Under the pieces are notes generated by a model. The model made no database searches and was not told where the DNA came from. It was given only the letters and a program-made list of their open reading frames with translations. Positions 28,271-40,400 of a stretch of 64,000 nt of DNA are shown here, piece by piece. The translations under genes and the position numbers were made by a program. The stretch's first letter is position 1; every line of letters begins with the position of its first letter. The DNA is from Aptenodytes patagonicus. Lineage: Eukaryota > Chordata > Aves > Sphenisciformes > Spheniscidae. The DNA lies in NCBI RefSeq assembly GCF_965638725.1, contig NC_134949.1:42746151-42810150 (forward strand), read 5' to 3'.

Positions 28271-31200
28271 TGGATGTAAACCTAAATTTGCTCCCTCAAG
28301 AACAAAAAAAAATTGTTTTCCTTGTTTGCACAGCTCTCCCTGAATGAGATGCCCTGGGCAAGAAGGCTTCGGGGTGCAGACAACTTCTTGGGGTGCCGCC
28401 AGCCCAGCCACGGGATCAGTGGCACTGGTCGCCCTTCATGGGCACCAGACCTGTGTCCTCCCTCCAGAGGGCCGTATCCAGACAGCACAGCTATTGCTGG
28501 CACCAGCACAGGATCCAGGAGGCCATTTCTGTGCTAAATTAAAATTCTCTTACTCTGGAGACATGTCAGCTCTTCCACATTGCCAGGCTGGCCAAGCACA
28601 TGATATGAATTGCTGCAGGGAAAGTGGTCAGAGACAAGAGGTATACGGAGAAGGGATGCACAACTGGAAGGGTGAAAGCCATATCCAACAGGATTTTGTT
28701 GCCCTTGTCCTGATAAACTGCACAAAAGGTCTGGCACTAAACCCAGTTGGCCTCACGTGAAATGCATCTTCACGGAAGGCGGAGTGATGCTGAAATACTT
28801 GTAGCAGCCTACATCCCATGCCATGAGTGGAAAGAAAATAATTCAAGGCATGAAAAACATTATTGCATCTTCTGACTAGAAAGACACGACCCATGTTTTC
28901 AGTGTCATGGTATACATGGTCTTATAGTCAATGTTCACAGTAGCAACAGAAAATTTTGTCACACAAAAATAATAGTTTACATCACAGAAGTTATTTACTT
29001 TCTTATTCATTTCTCTGGATATTCATTCTTATTCATTTCTCTGGATAGATAGTACATGTCAGGCAAAACCTCAAAATCATATAAATTTTTTCCCCAAAAA
29101 AAAAATTTTTCTTCACCCGATCCTAGCCTTTTCTTCCCCCATTTTCCATCATTCCCATACCCTCATAATTAAAAATGTAATGTGGAAACTAAGGAAAAAC
29201 AGATTATGTACCTAAATAGATGGAGAACTCCTTGGACCCTTTCACAGCCCAGCCAGGATTTTGGAGCAGAGTGAAGGGGGAGGGAAGCAGCTCAGTCCAG
29301 GTTACCTGTGTTGCATTATGCTCAGGAATTACTTTTTCTTACTTGAAAGAAGTTTCTAGGTAAAAGGAATTTCAGGGTATATACCGACAGTCTTTCCAAC
29401 CAGATACTCTCCTTCATGAATCATTTCCTCTGAAGTTAAGGAGATGAGGTACACAATCATATCATTGCACACGCTTGTATAAAAGGTACAAAAGGCCTTT
29501 TCTTTTAAAGTTAATAGCAGGAGAATGAAATAATCTCTTCTTTTTTACAAGAGAATAGTTTCATTGTTCTGCCCACATACTTTATTTGTTGAACTGACAT
29601 CTGTAATAGTGAAATGGAAGAGGAAAGGGAAGCGGATGAGAGAAGTGAATTAAAATATTTGGGATAAGCTTTTGGAGAATACTATAAAACTGTGTTTGAG
29701 TAAACTTGACATGATCTAAGCAATAGCACAAATAATCAAACACTGAAGGAAAAAGTCCACGCTGATCTGGTTGTAAATGTTGACCTCTTTCATACATCAC
29801 CCTTCCTACAGTGTTATTCTAATTTGCTTGTAAGGCTGTTCCCTGAAGGCCCAATTCCCCTTTGTGCGTAGACAAAATTCCCACTGTGGGCTCAGAGAGT
29901 TGGTTTTTACTATAACGTGTTTGTTTCCGACAGCAGCTCGCTGTGCTGGGTTAACTCTTTCAACTTAAATTTGGTTCCTCAGTTTTAGATGCCCCATGGG
30001 GTTCACACCATACTGCTGTGGCCGATGCCAAAAATATCTACTCCTCAGCAGGGCTGAGCAGACTCATTCCTGTCTCCTGCCTGGAGTCTGGGCAAGGGGG
30101 CAGCCCCATGGCCTTGCAAGGTATGAACCAACATGTGGGTGAAGAGAGCCTTTATGTCCCACTTCTGCCAGAGAGGACCAACACATGCCCAACACCAGCA
30201 TCCCCAAGCCACCATTGCTGGGCATGAGGTCCTGCCACCACGAGCACCCTCATCAGGGTATAACTCACGCAGAGTGGGGCTGTCAGAAGGGCCAGCAGAC
30301 ATCTGGGTTGGTGGCTCTGCTCCTGCCACTGGGCACCGGCATTTGTGATGGAGAGAAGGAGGAGGAGGCTGAACTGCAATGAAAAAAAAATACCCCAAGT
30401 TTTGCAAAGTTCTGCTGATGAAGGCAACAGTCCTTGCTTTCCTTCCTTGTGCCAAGGATCTTGCTGAACCAACAAGACTGAGGACCTTGCATAGCAAGTT
30501 AGAAGAATTTGGCGCTGTGCAAGGAAGCCCCCTATATTTTGCCAGTATTCCTCAGCAACGTCCCTGCTTGTTAAGTATTCTCCAGGTGTAATGCGAGGCA
30601 TAGGTTAATTAGCACGTACATTTTTATGTGGACCAGCTGTCTACTCTGTCCATTGTCAGAAATGCAAAGTCCTCTGGGAATCCCTATGAGAAAACACACT
30701 TTGTCTTCTAGGAACAGAATGGTTTTCTTTTAATATCCACTTCAATTGTAACTCATTTAGCTTATAAATCTTGACAACAGATTCTGGCCACTGGTGTATT
30801 GTTTTCTTATGCTAAGCTTTTTTTTTTTTCCTCTCCTTCCTCCTCGGATACCTTATACTCTCTGTTTAAATGTGAGACACAGCTGTCTCTGCCAGCAGGA
30901 GTTCACATTATAAAAATCACCAAGATTTACACAACAGGTGTTCTACCAACCCACTGCGCTAACATTTTCTCCATGCAATGAAACAATATACTGGGCTGGG
31001 ATAAAAAATAAATCAAATTGAAAGAAGAAGAAAACATTTGCTGGCTGGAGATTGGCGCAACTTCAGCTTAAGAGCCGAGTCTTTATTTTTCTCTTACAGG
31101 AAACCTAAATAGCTTCCATAGAAGTGGATGGGTGAAACTGGTCAGGCAGAATACACATAAAGGAGTGACAACTCTGGGACAAGATTTAGTAGAAGGAGGA

Positions 31201-31303
31201 TAATTGGGAAGAATCTCCTTGTAAAATATATGCATATCAGTTGTTCTGATACCACTTATTGAATAGTCCAGGAACACTTACAAAGCAACAGGAACAAGGC
31301 CAC
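28271..31303. other. non-coding desert
   Basis: No supported gene. The stretch contains a short tandem duplication at 29,001-29,046. Several overlapping open frames on both strands at 30,018-30,601 share no domain. Confidence 0.65.
29001..29046. repeat. direct duplication of 20 bp, period 26
   Basis: The 20-base string TCTTATTCATTTCTCTGGAT occurs at 29,001-29,020 and again, identically, at 29,027-29,046. Perfect identity suggests a recent local slippage duplication. Confidence 0.9.
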
Positions 31304-31485
31304 AGACTAATGCTTTTCAACCTTTTGCAACTTTCAGTCCTCTAAGATTTTTCCAGTCTATGACGTGCAGAGCTCTGGGCAGAGATTTTTAAGCCTTTAA
31401 GCCTTTAAGGCTTTTGTTTTTTTCTTGTAGTCCCTTTTTGAAGACCCTTTGATTACCCACAGACCACAAGTTTAAAACCATTGCT
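31304..31485. mobile_element. possible hAT-like non-autonomous DNA transposon
   Basis: The two ends form imperfect terminal inverted repeats. The left end is near 'taatgcttttcaacctttt'. The right end, read on the minus strand, is near 'caatggttttaaacttgtgg'. This resembles the amniote Charlie-type end, which is usually like CAGTGGTTCTCAAAC. The interior has no coding capacity. The element is about 180 bp, typical for a MITE. No clear 8-bp target duplication is visible, and the ends are diverged, so the call is tentative. Confidence 0.3.
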
Positions 31486-34400
31486 CCAGCCAAACATGCC
31501 TCATTGCTGATGAGAGCTCCTCACATCCCCCAAAAGCTGAAAACAGCTACTAATAGTTTTGAAATATATGCTGTGTGTATACAGCATAGGCATATATACA
31601 GAGACTATATATAATGTAGAATGTTATTATATTTAGACACGTGATACATAATATTATAGCAAAAATGCCCCTGCTGCCAGGCAGTTGCAGAGAGAGGAAC
31701 ACTTTAAGTGTTTTCTTCAGTGCAGTAAAGAAGCATTCAGAATTGCATACAGTATGTATATAAGAGACACATTGACACTTGGTACTCAAGTTTTCGACTG
31801 GATCAGATTAACTGTCCCTCAGGAGGCAGGGTTATGAGCTCAGGAAATGCTTGAGCACTTATCTGCATGCTTTCTTCTGACAACGTGTTGGGAGGCAGAA
31901 AGTGGGGATAGCAAGAAAAACAGCCATTTCATGGGGGAAATGCACAGTAGAGAAAATGGCACCCAAATTCTGGGAGCGGGGTCCTGCTCTTCACACTTAA
32001 AAGAAAGCCAGATTTGAAGGCTTAAAACCCGTTGCAAAGAGGATTTCCACCCTGGGCATATCTCCCCATCTGCTGTCTCTCCCCACGGCCAACGCCAAGT
32101 GCTTGAATTACCTTAATTCACACTCAGGAGTAGGACCACGATCCCCCAAGAGCTGTGCGGTTTTAAAGACAGGTGGAGTGTTTCACCCTGCCTTCTCCAA
32201 AGAGATTTATGACAAGAGACTTCAAGCACAGAAAGAAGACAAGCCAAAAAGGAAAGCTGAAAAAAATCATCGTTGGTTTACACACAAGGTGGTTGATCCA
32301 AAGAGTGATCATACAGAAAAGACGGGCCAGTGCTGACCATGACCATACATGTGTGTGTCCTTAATGCTATTAACATATTTAAAGTACAAAGTCTAGAACA
32401 TTGTCTCCAAATCAGAGGATTCACTATCAAGCCATGTAAAGAAAAACATGCAAAATAGCTGTGACTAGGGAAAAAAACTAAAACGTGGAAGGATTTTTGA
32501 AGTACAGTCACTTAATGTTACTGACTTGTGGATACCCAGCAGAAAATTGGAGCGTTAAGAAACCGGGCATGGTCCAACCTGGAAGAGCATTATGCAACTT
32601 CAAAATTATCTTATATCCCTTTCTCAATTATTGCTGATTGGCTCAGTAAGAGAAACCCGCTGCCTTTCAGTAGGCACAAAGGAAGCAAAACCTCCAAGAG
32701 TTACTGTGCACCTGAACAACAGTATCGATAAGCTCCTGAGGGAAATAAAAAGAAGTGTCTCCAGCCAAATGTTGACTGTGAGGATTTAAAACTCTGCTGA
32801 AACATGTGTTTCACATTCAAGCTTTTCCTGTGAATTACAGTCAGCTGTTCTGAGTATACTGAAGATATATGAGAAAGTCTTAAAGTCCTAAACTGAATGG
32901 AGGGATTATATTCGTTAATACTGTGCCACAAAGCTCTAAATCCCTGAGGATGAACAATACCTTCCCACATATGTGACAATTGCCGTTGCGATTTGGGGTG
33001 CCTCTTTGCTAATCGCGATGCAGCCATCAGCACTAAAAGCATCCAGCACAGGACGTTACATTATTAAGACAACCTTTGTCTTTCTGCGGTGATCGGAGGT
33101 GGCTATGGATTGCTTTCAGAGGAAACGATCTGGCCTTCAGATGTGTGAAATGCTGAGACTTCATGCTGCTGGTTATTTTAAAAACAAGGAAGTGTCAGTC
33201 ACCGTCAGCAGGGCGGCAGCAAGACCCGCTCAGCTGGGGGAGCCGCTCTTGCATCGCCCGCTGCACTCGCAGGAGGCCACAGGTGGGTAGTTCATGTTGT
33301 GCTTTCTGTTCTTAAATAAAGCCTCCCCTCCCTGCTACGCCGTCAGCCTCTGTGGTCGCAACCACAGGCAGGATTGCACCACCGACTGCACATCAGCCAG
33401 CTGGAGCCTGCCAGAAGCCAAGCTCCCCCTGCGGCCACGCTGTGTCAGCGAGCTCCGTCCCCACTCAGGGAGATGCCGCAGAAGATGCCCAGCAAAGCCC
33501 TGCTGCAGTGGGAAGGCCGTAACGCACAAGCACAACGCTTTCCTGGGCAGCCCCCAGCATCATCGGCTCCCAAGGCAGGTGGGATCCCCAGGCAGGCTCA
33601 GCCGGCAGCATCCCATAGGTAGCAGTGCAGACCCTCCGCTGCCGGGGTCCTCCCCCTGGCTGGCAGCCCTCAGGGTCACTGTAAATGGAGCCAAAGATAA
33701 GTTATTCCTACAGGGAATGTATTCCTACACAGTGCAAGGGCAGCCAGGGGCGCATTTTGCTGGCGGCAGAGCACGGTTCAGCCTGTCACTACCCCTGCCA
33801 TGGAGAGAGGGCTGCCGGTTTCCCTCGTGCTCACTGCAGCAAGCACAGCACCCTTGGAAGCAGCCTTGGCAGGAGGTCTGAGTCTCCCAGCCCTCCCACA
33901 CCTCAGAGTGAGCGCCGGGAGCAAGCCTTCCCCTTGTCTGCCTTTTCTGCCTGCTAAAAGTGAACGCACCATATGTTATCCCCTTGTAGCTCACCTCCCT
34001 TTTAATTAGATTTCCTGTCTTACGCTGACAATTACTGCTGTAGGGCTGTGGCCTTGTGGCAGTGGCACGAAAGGCTGAGCAGAAAGCCCCGTGCAGCTCC
34101 GGGACGATGCTCAGATGGATGCCCTGTCAGAGAAACAGCTGGGAATATTATTTGGAAGTGGCTCGCCCAGGAACCACTGTCAGCCGACACGCTCGCCTTC
34201 TACTTTTAGCCCCTCAAACCTCTGCCCTCTGTCTCAACAAACAGGGAGATATGACTCCAGCATCTGCGGGAGCGCTCCCCTGCCTGGGTGGGGATGGGAT
34301 GGGCATGCTTGCCTCGCAGATGTCCAACAGCCAAGAGGGACCAGGCGTCCGCAGCACGGGCAGTGCCGGGGCTGGCCAGGCTCTGCTCTGCCAAATGTTC

Positions 34401-37400
34401 TGCTGAGTGCCCGAGAAAGCCCAGCCTGGCTCTCTCCACCTGCCCCGGCACTGCCAGCCGCATGCGTGCCGGGACGAAGGGGCATGCTGGAAACCTCGGA
34501 GGGGTCTGGTGAAGAAGGAGCCTGACTCAACACCGCAGCTCCTAATAGTCCTAATGGCAGCAATAGAGAGCACGGGGGAAACTGGGCAACAAAAATAAAC
34601 AGCTCTACTCTGGAGGAAGTTTTGAACATTTTAGAGCTTGCAGCTGGGCAGCTCTTCTGGAAAACATTTTAATACAGGGAATTAAATGTTTTCCCTGAAA
34701 GCCTGCACTAAAACTGGATCTCTTGAGTGAGAGGATGCATCCTTTGGGTGGTAATTTGCTGATGCTATTTCAAAAGTGTTGAGGTGGGTCACGTAAAACC
34801 TCTCTCAGCATCTCAGTCCTTTCAGTTTTTATGCTCTGCACTGTGGGGATGGGCTTACTCCATGTTTGTGCAGCTTGTAACATAGCGGTACCATATTGGC
34901 TCCTTGATGTTAGTACATAGACAAAACCCTGTGACAGCATCACTTCTGCATTCATGTGGAAATTTCATTCCAAGGGGTAATCAGTCCAGCCTCAATGACT
35001 GTATTTTATCAGGTTACTGCCCTTAGGAAAATCTTTCCCCTTCCATAACAAACAGGCATTTTGAACACAAGCCCATCTTCCTAACAGAGGAAGGCATGCC
35101 AGGCTTCCCTCCATCTTTTCGCTATGCCATACTTGATTTACCATCCAGGCAGTCATACATGTGAGTCCTTGCAATACTTCCAGGGGAAGCATAGGTTCTC
35201 GCATACATGGTATACGGCACCTGCAGAACCTGCAGTTTTAAGTAAACAAAGATTTTTGTGACCAGGGATGTGAAATGATGATGGTAACTTGGCTGCAACG
35301 TCAAAGGGTCACTTAGGACCTGAAGGTCTCTTTTCCGTGGAGATCATCGCTGCTCCGGGCTGCTCTTCCATGACTCACTCTGCAAGCCAACCTCATTGCC
35401 ACAGCCAGGAGGAAATGATTCATAAGTACTGACCTTTCCCCTTGCCACCCCTGCAAAATGAGGTCTGTGTATAAGCACTCGCAGAGCTGGAGCCATGGGA
35501 ATTACAACTAGATAAACCATCCACTGACAACAACATCACGCAACCGCTTCCCTGCCTGTGCTAACGGTGGACATGTTTGCTGTGAGCCGGGCACACTCAC
35601 AAGAACAGTTTTGGGGCAAAACAGAACAATTAGGCAAGGAGAAGGTGAGTCAGAACAGGGGAGGCCAAGAGGGGAAGGGTCAGGGCTGGATGAAATCCCT
35701 TGGTCTCCTCTTTGCATATATCATGAAGTCAATGTCACGTAGAAAAATAGCCACGCTTAGAGCTAATAAAACCAATATTCTTCATGCCACACTCAGTCCG
35801 TGAGATTCACAGTGGCAGATCAGCAGTCATTAAAGAATAATACTGTTTTGTCATTATTTGCAACATCCTCAGGACATAGGATGCCCAGTCCTGGGTGACC
35901 AGCCTGCCATCAACGTGCTGCACAGACACAATGTGATGAGGGACTGTGTCCCAAAGCTCCAGGGCTAGGTGCAGCAGGTGGGAGGCAAACGCAAGGGGGA
36001 AGGACAGATTCCTCTTTGTCTCCCTTGTGTCACCCTCGTGACATAGGGGGTCCTTACCGCTTCCAGCCAGGCCTCTCATTGAAACTTCCCAGTTTAAATG
36101 TTCAAGAATTGATTTCAGTCCAAATACAAAGGCAATCAAAATGAACCAGGCTTTCCATTTCTTTATCATGCCCTGTTGGGCTTGACCCCTGCCCAGCAGA
36201 GCGGTATTCCTAGGGCTTGCAGCATGCCTCATACAGCTATAACCAGAAACACCTAATTAAACTGGCAGGAATGTCACCAGGACCTGGCAAACGCAACTTG
36301 CTTCTTGGTTTTAAGTCTGTATTTCTATGAGGAGCTGCCACAGAGGAAGATGGTAATGGCAAACCATTCACTGTCCTTTAGTGAAAGTTGCCTCTAATGA
36401 CTAGGTGTCCAGGTATAAGTCGCTCTTCACGTACCAGATATAATGGACCCTTCACCTTTGGACACGGTGATTGCGGATGGAGGGTATTACAGCCAACGTG
36501 TGCGCGTAGAGAAAGCGTCAGTCTTTAGAGGTGGGAATTTTCTTCAAGCTGAAACGTTAGGGCCAGCCGCAGCTCCGGCACATAGCTGTGGCTAGCCTGT
36601 GGAAGCATCAGGAGCTTCCGCAGCAAGCTCCCGGAAGCATCGCCCTGGCACGTCCCCAGGCAGCCAGCTCCCCATCCGACCAGCCCTGCAGCCGCCGGCC
36701 TGGGGATGGGGACATGCGGTGAGGGCAAGGCATGTAGGACCACAGGGAAACCTCAACCCGTGTGAAGGTGGATTAAGCACCCGCTCCTGCTCCCAGCGCC
36801 CCACAATGAATCTGGACTCTCACTTATTTCCCCCAGCATTAGCGATGTCTTTTCAAAGGAGGATGCAGCTGTGAAACCACCCTAAGTGTGGGGTGCATGG
36901 GGTGCTGGCTGCCCAGGTGCCGGCAGCTGCCTGGCAGAGCATCCCCGGGGCAGCCGTGTGGGGGTATGCTGCTGCCTCCTCGTCGGCCCTGCTCTCCGGG
37001 AAGTGGCCGCCCCGCACAGCTCTCCTCTCCAGCTGCATGGGACAGCGCGTCAGGGCTTGTGGGCAGCCTCAGGGATAGACAACATAAACATGACCCTGAT
37101 AGCAGGGGCTGGCTCAGAGGCAGGGTGAGCAACAGAGGAGAAGACAGCTTGGTAATTATTTATACTGCACAGAGAAAAGACTTATTAGGCAGCTGTTGGC
37201 CAGCGAGCTACTAAGACGAGCCAGGCTTCGCAGTTTAAGAGCAACTCTGGGGAACTGGTGACCGAGAGCAGCATTTCAGCCACTTGGTGCCATACAGCAC
37301 CCAGCTCTGACAGCACGACAGAGGTTTACCTTTCCCTCCCCTGCCCTTGGGCAGCATGTTCCCACCTACAGCATCCCGCTGGTGGAGCAGCACCTGGTCC

Positions 37401-40400
37401 CGTTGGCGCCTGCAGGGTGAGGGAGGCCAGCGGGGCTGGAGCTGGGGTACCTGCAGCCTGGGAAGCCCAGGCGGGGAGAAACGGGCCCCTTTGGGCACGG
37501 CGCTTGGGGCAGCCACGAGTGCCTTCCCCCGAGGGGCTGATGAGGGCAGCCCTGGGCTTCGCTCCTGCACGCATGCTGCTGCACAGGTGCGTGGCAGCTT
37601 TGCAACACAAAAGCAAACAGGCTCGAGCAGGGACGAAGCTATGACGCAGTCAGGAGGCAGGGGAGCCAATTCCCACCCTCAGGGCAAATTTTGAGCAGGT
37701 GTTGGCACATCAGGATTTGCACAGGTTTCACATGAGCAGGAGCAGCCTGGGTCTCTTGTTGTAGACTGCCCGTTCCCTTTGGTACATGCCCTCTCCTAGG
37801 ATGATATTTGATGCTGCCACACTTGTTTTTCTCACATTTTTATTATCAGCAGCATGAGAAACAACTCACAAAACTCTGTTAACAGCAATTTCTACAATGT
37901 TGTTGAGAAAAGGCCAATGGCTATTCTTCCTGCAGAGAAATGAAAGCAATGAGAAAGATGTCAGAATTTAATCATTAATGAGGAACACCTATTTTGTTAC
38001 CACTGACCAATTTTGAATTCACAAAGACAATCAGGAAAGCAGAGCTGTGTTGAAATGGCTGCTACAGACTCGAGCCCAGGCTAGATGTCCCTTCAAGTGT
38101 ACACAGCTGGGGACCATGTGTCAAACAAGCTTGCTCTTCAACATCTAAACAAGCACTGGAGCTTCCAAAGTGGGCTCTGCATCTTCTTCTGGGACCTACA
38201 AGACTTGATTGTCAGAAATCAGTGTATTAGAGGATGAATACCTGAGTATCTGATGTTTTTCTTTTTTGGTGCCTGCCTCTCCGTCTCATGTTAACCAAGC
38301 ATCTGAAACAAATTATGACAAATGCAACTGAATTTTTTTTTTTATATATTGGCAATTGAATAGGACCCCAAACTTCCTATTTTGATCCCAGACTTTCTAA
38401 AGGTACCAGTTCTTCACTGACGTCAATGAAATTTTGTCACAGACTTCAGCGGTGCCATAATTTCACCCCCAGAGCTTTATTGTTCCTGAATGCCCCGGTG
38501 GTTTGCTATAGCTGTTCCTTCTAAATATTTGGAAATGTTTAATCAGTGCTGTTACCGCGGCAAAGGCAGCTGCACCAGAAGCACCAGGAGCACGTTGGCT
38601 CCAGGTGGAAGTGAGCTCTTTGAGATTGGGTGGCACTCAGCCGAGGAAAGCCAGGTCTGATCTTTGCTAAAGCCTCTGCCAGCATGTTTTGAAGACTATT
38701 AGAAAGACTCCCTCGGATATCAGTGTGGTATCTGATTACAAGGCCGGGGAGGGGCAGGGAGAGGCCCTGGTGTCCCGTAGCCTTGAGACCTTTACATGGA
38801 GCCACTGCTTTTGAGGTCACTGTGCTTCTTCAGCCATTTCACCAATGCGTCGCTCCCAGTGAAGGACCGAGCCTCTTCATGTGCCACCGGGTAATGCTCA
38901 GGCTGGAGGGCAAATGTTAAGGTATGGCATGCCATTCCCTCTGGGGCAGCCTGCGTGATTAGGAGATCATATTGCCAAGGAGGCAACGTGGTTAATCAGA
39001 GGAAGGAGTGTGAATTACACGGCCTTCTCCACTGTTCACTTTTCATCAACATGCATAATGACCGCCAGCAGCAAATCCATCCTCCACAGAAAAGCCTTGC
39101 AGGATGCCAGGGGACCACAGAGAAGGAATCTGGGCTATTTCTCCATGTCCCCATCAGGGACTCACCTCCTTTGTGGACACCTGGGTGCTGGTACCTGCCA
39201 AGGAGCCCTCAATGCCCCACCACTCCCATGACCCGCCCTGGGGGTGCACACATTTCCGCTTCTGTGCACGCCTCCACGCACACAGACCTACAGGCTTTAA
39301 CTTCGCAAGCGGAGCAGATCCCAGAGCTTTGCAATCCTCAAATATGAAAAATTCTAGTAACAAACGCTCCCCACATCCTGAGCTGCAAGATGTAGGATTA
39401 TGACAGCTTCTTGAGGGTGGGCAGTTATTGAACATCTCTGGCTGCTCAAGAGACTAATTTTTCCTCATTCCTGGAACTTGACTTGCGCGTGTGCCTGTGA
39501 ACATGAAGGATCTGAACACCCTGAGTAGGTGGCGTACAAACCTGGGGGCTAGAGATGTCTTTGAAGCTGATGACAAACTTAAGAGCAAGGCTTCTTGGAA
39601 GAGGGAGGAGAAGGATACAAAAATTGAGCTTTCCTCTTCAAAAAGCCATTAAAGGAGGTGAAGGGAGAACAGCAACAGGGTTCATAAAAGGTGAGGATTT
39701 TTATGGGCTGGGAGTGGGCAGCAATTAAAATAGCTGACTGCAGTTCTGAGTTATTTAGCCTACTGACATTGTAGCATCTATAGCAACACTGTTAAATAGA
39801 CCAACAGCAGTGAAATGCAGATACAGCTTTCTGGTGTCATGTAGTCAACATCTGGGAGCTGAAAACAGCTGTATCCTGCTGCCTTCGTGCACAGGAATAG
39901 GGGTGTGACTGATGAGGGCCCCTAAATCTGGGCTAACCCTGCCAGCTCCAGAGAAAGCCATGCTTTTAGGAGTTAGGCACCTGCGTAAGTATCGCGCTGA
40001 GCGAGGTCCCAGCCCTCTGACATGCGTTTCTCCATGAACTGGGAATTCTTTAGGTTATAAAAGCATTTTTCTTCTCCGAATGGTACATACAAACTTTGTC
40101 ACCCTGAGCCTGCCTCTCCCAGGCTGCAGGTCAGGGAGCTACTGGATTTTACAGCAGCTGCATAAGGTCAAGGTTAAAGAAAGGCCACAAGGCATAAGAT
40201 TGGAAGACCCTTTAAGAGTATCACATAAATAAGCTGTGCTTTTAGAGCCGTCCTTGCTTTCAGGGCACCTTAACTCACTCTTGCCTGCAGCAGCAAAGGC
40301 AAACCAGATTATACCTTAATCAATCACACGTGGGAAGCAATGTTAGCAGCTGTGAGAGGGGAAACACAATCCCATCTCCTTAATGTCTGAGAATGCTTTT

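Noticed and set aside
30045..30601. Two overlapping 150-codon open frames on the minus strand and several on the plus strand
   Set aside because: Mutually overlapping with no domain; composition artefact.
33294..33881. 195-codon open frame in a GC-rich patch
   Set aside because: Overlaps open frames on both strands, has no domain, and carries Cys/Arg/Pro-rich composition typical of translated GC-rich non-coding DNA.
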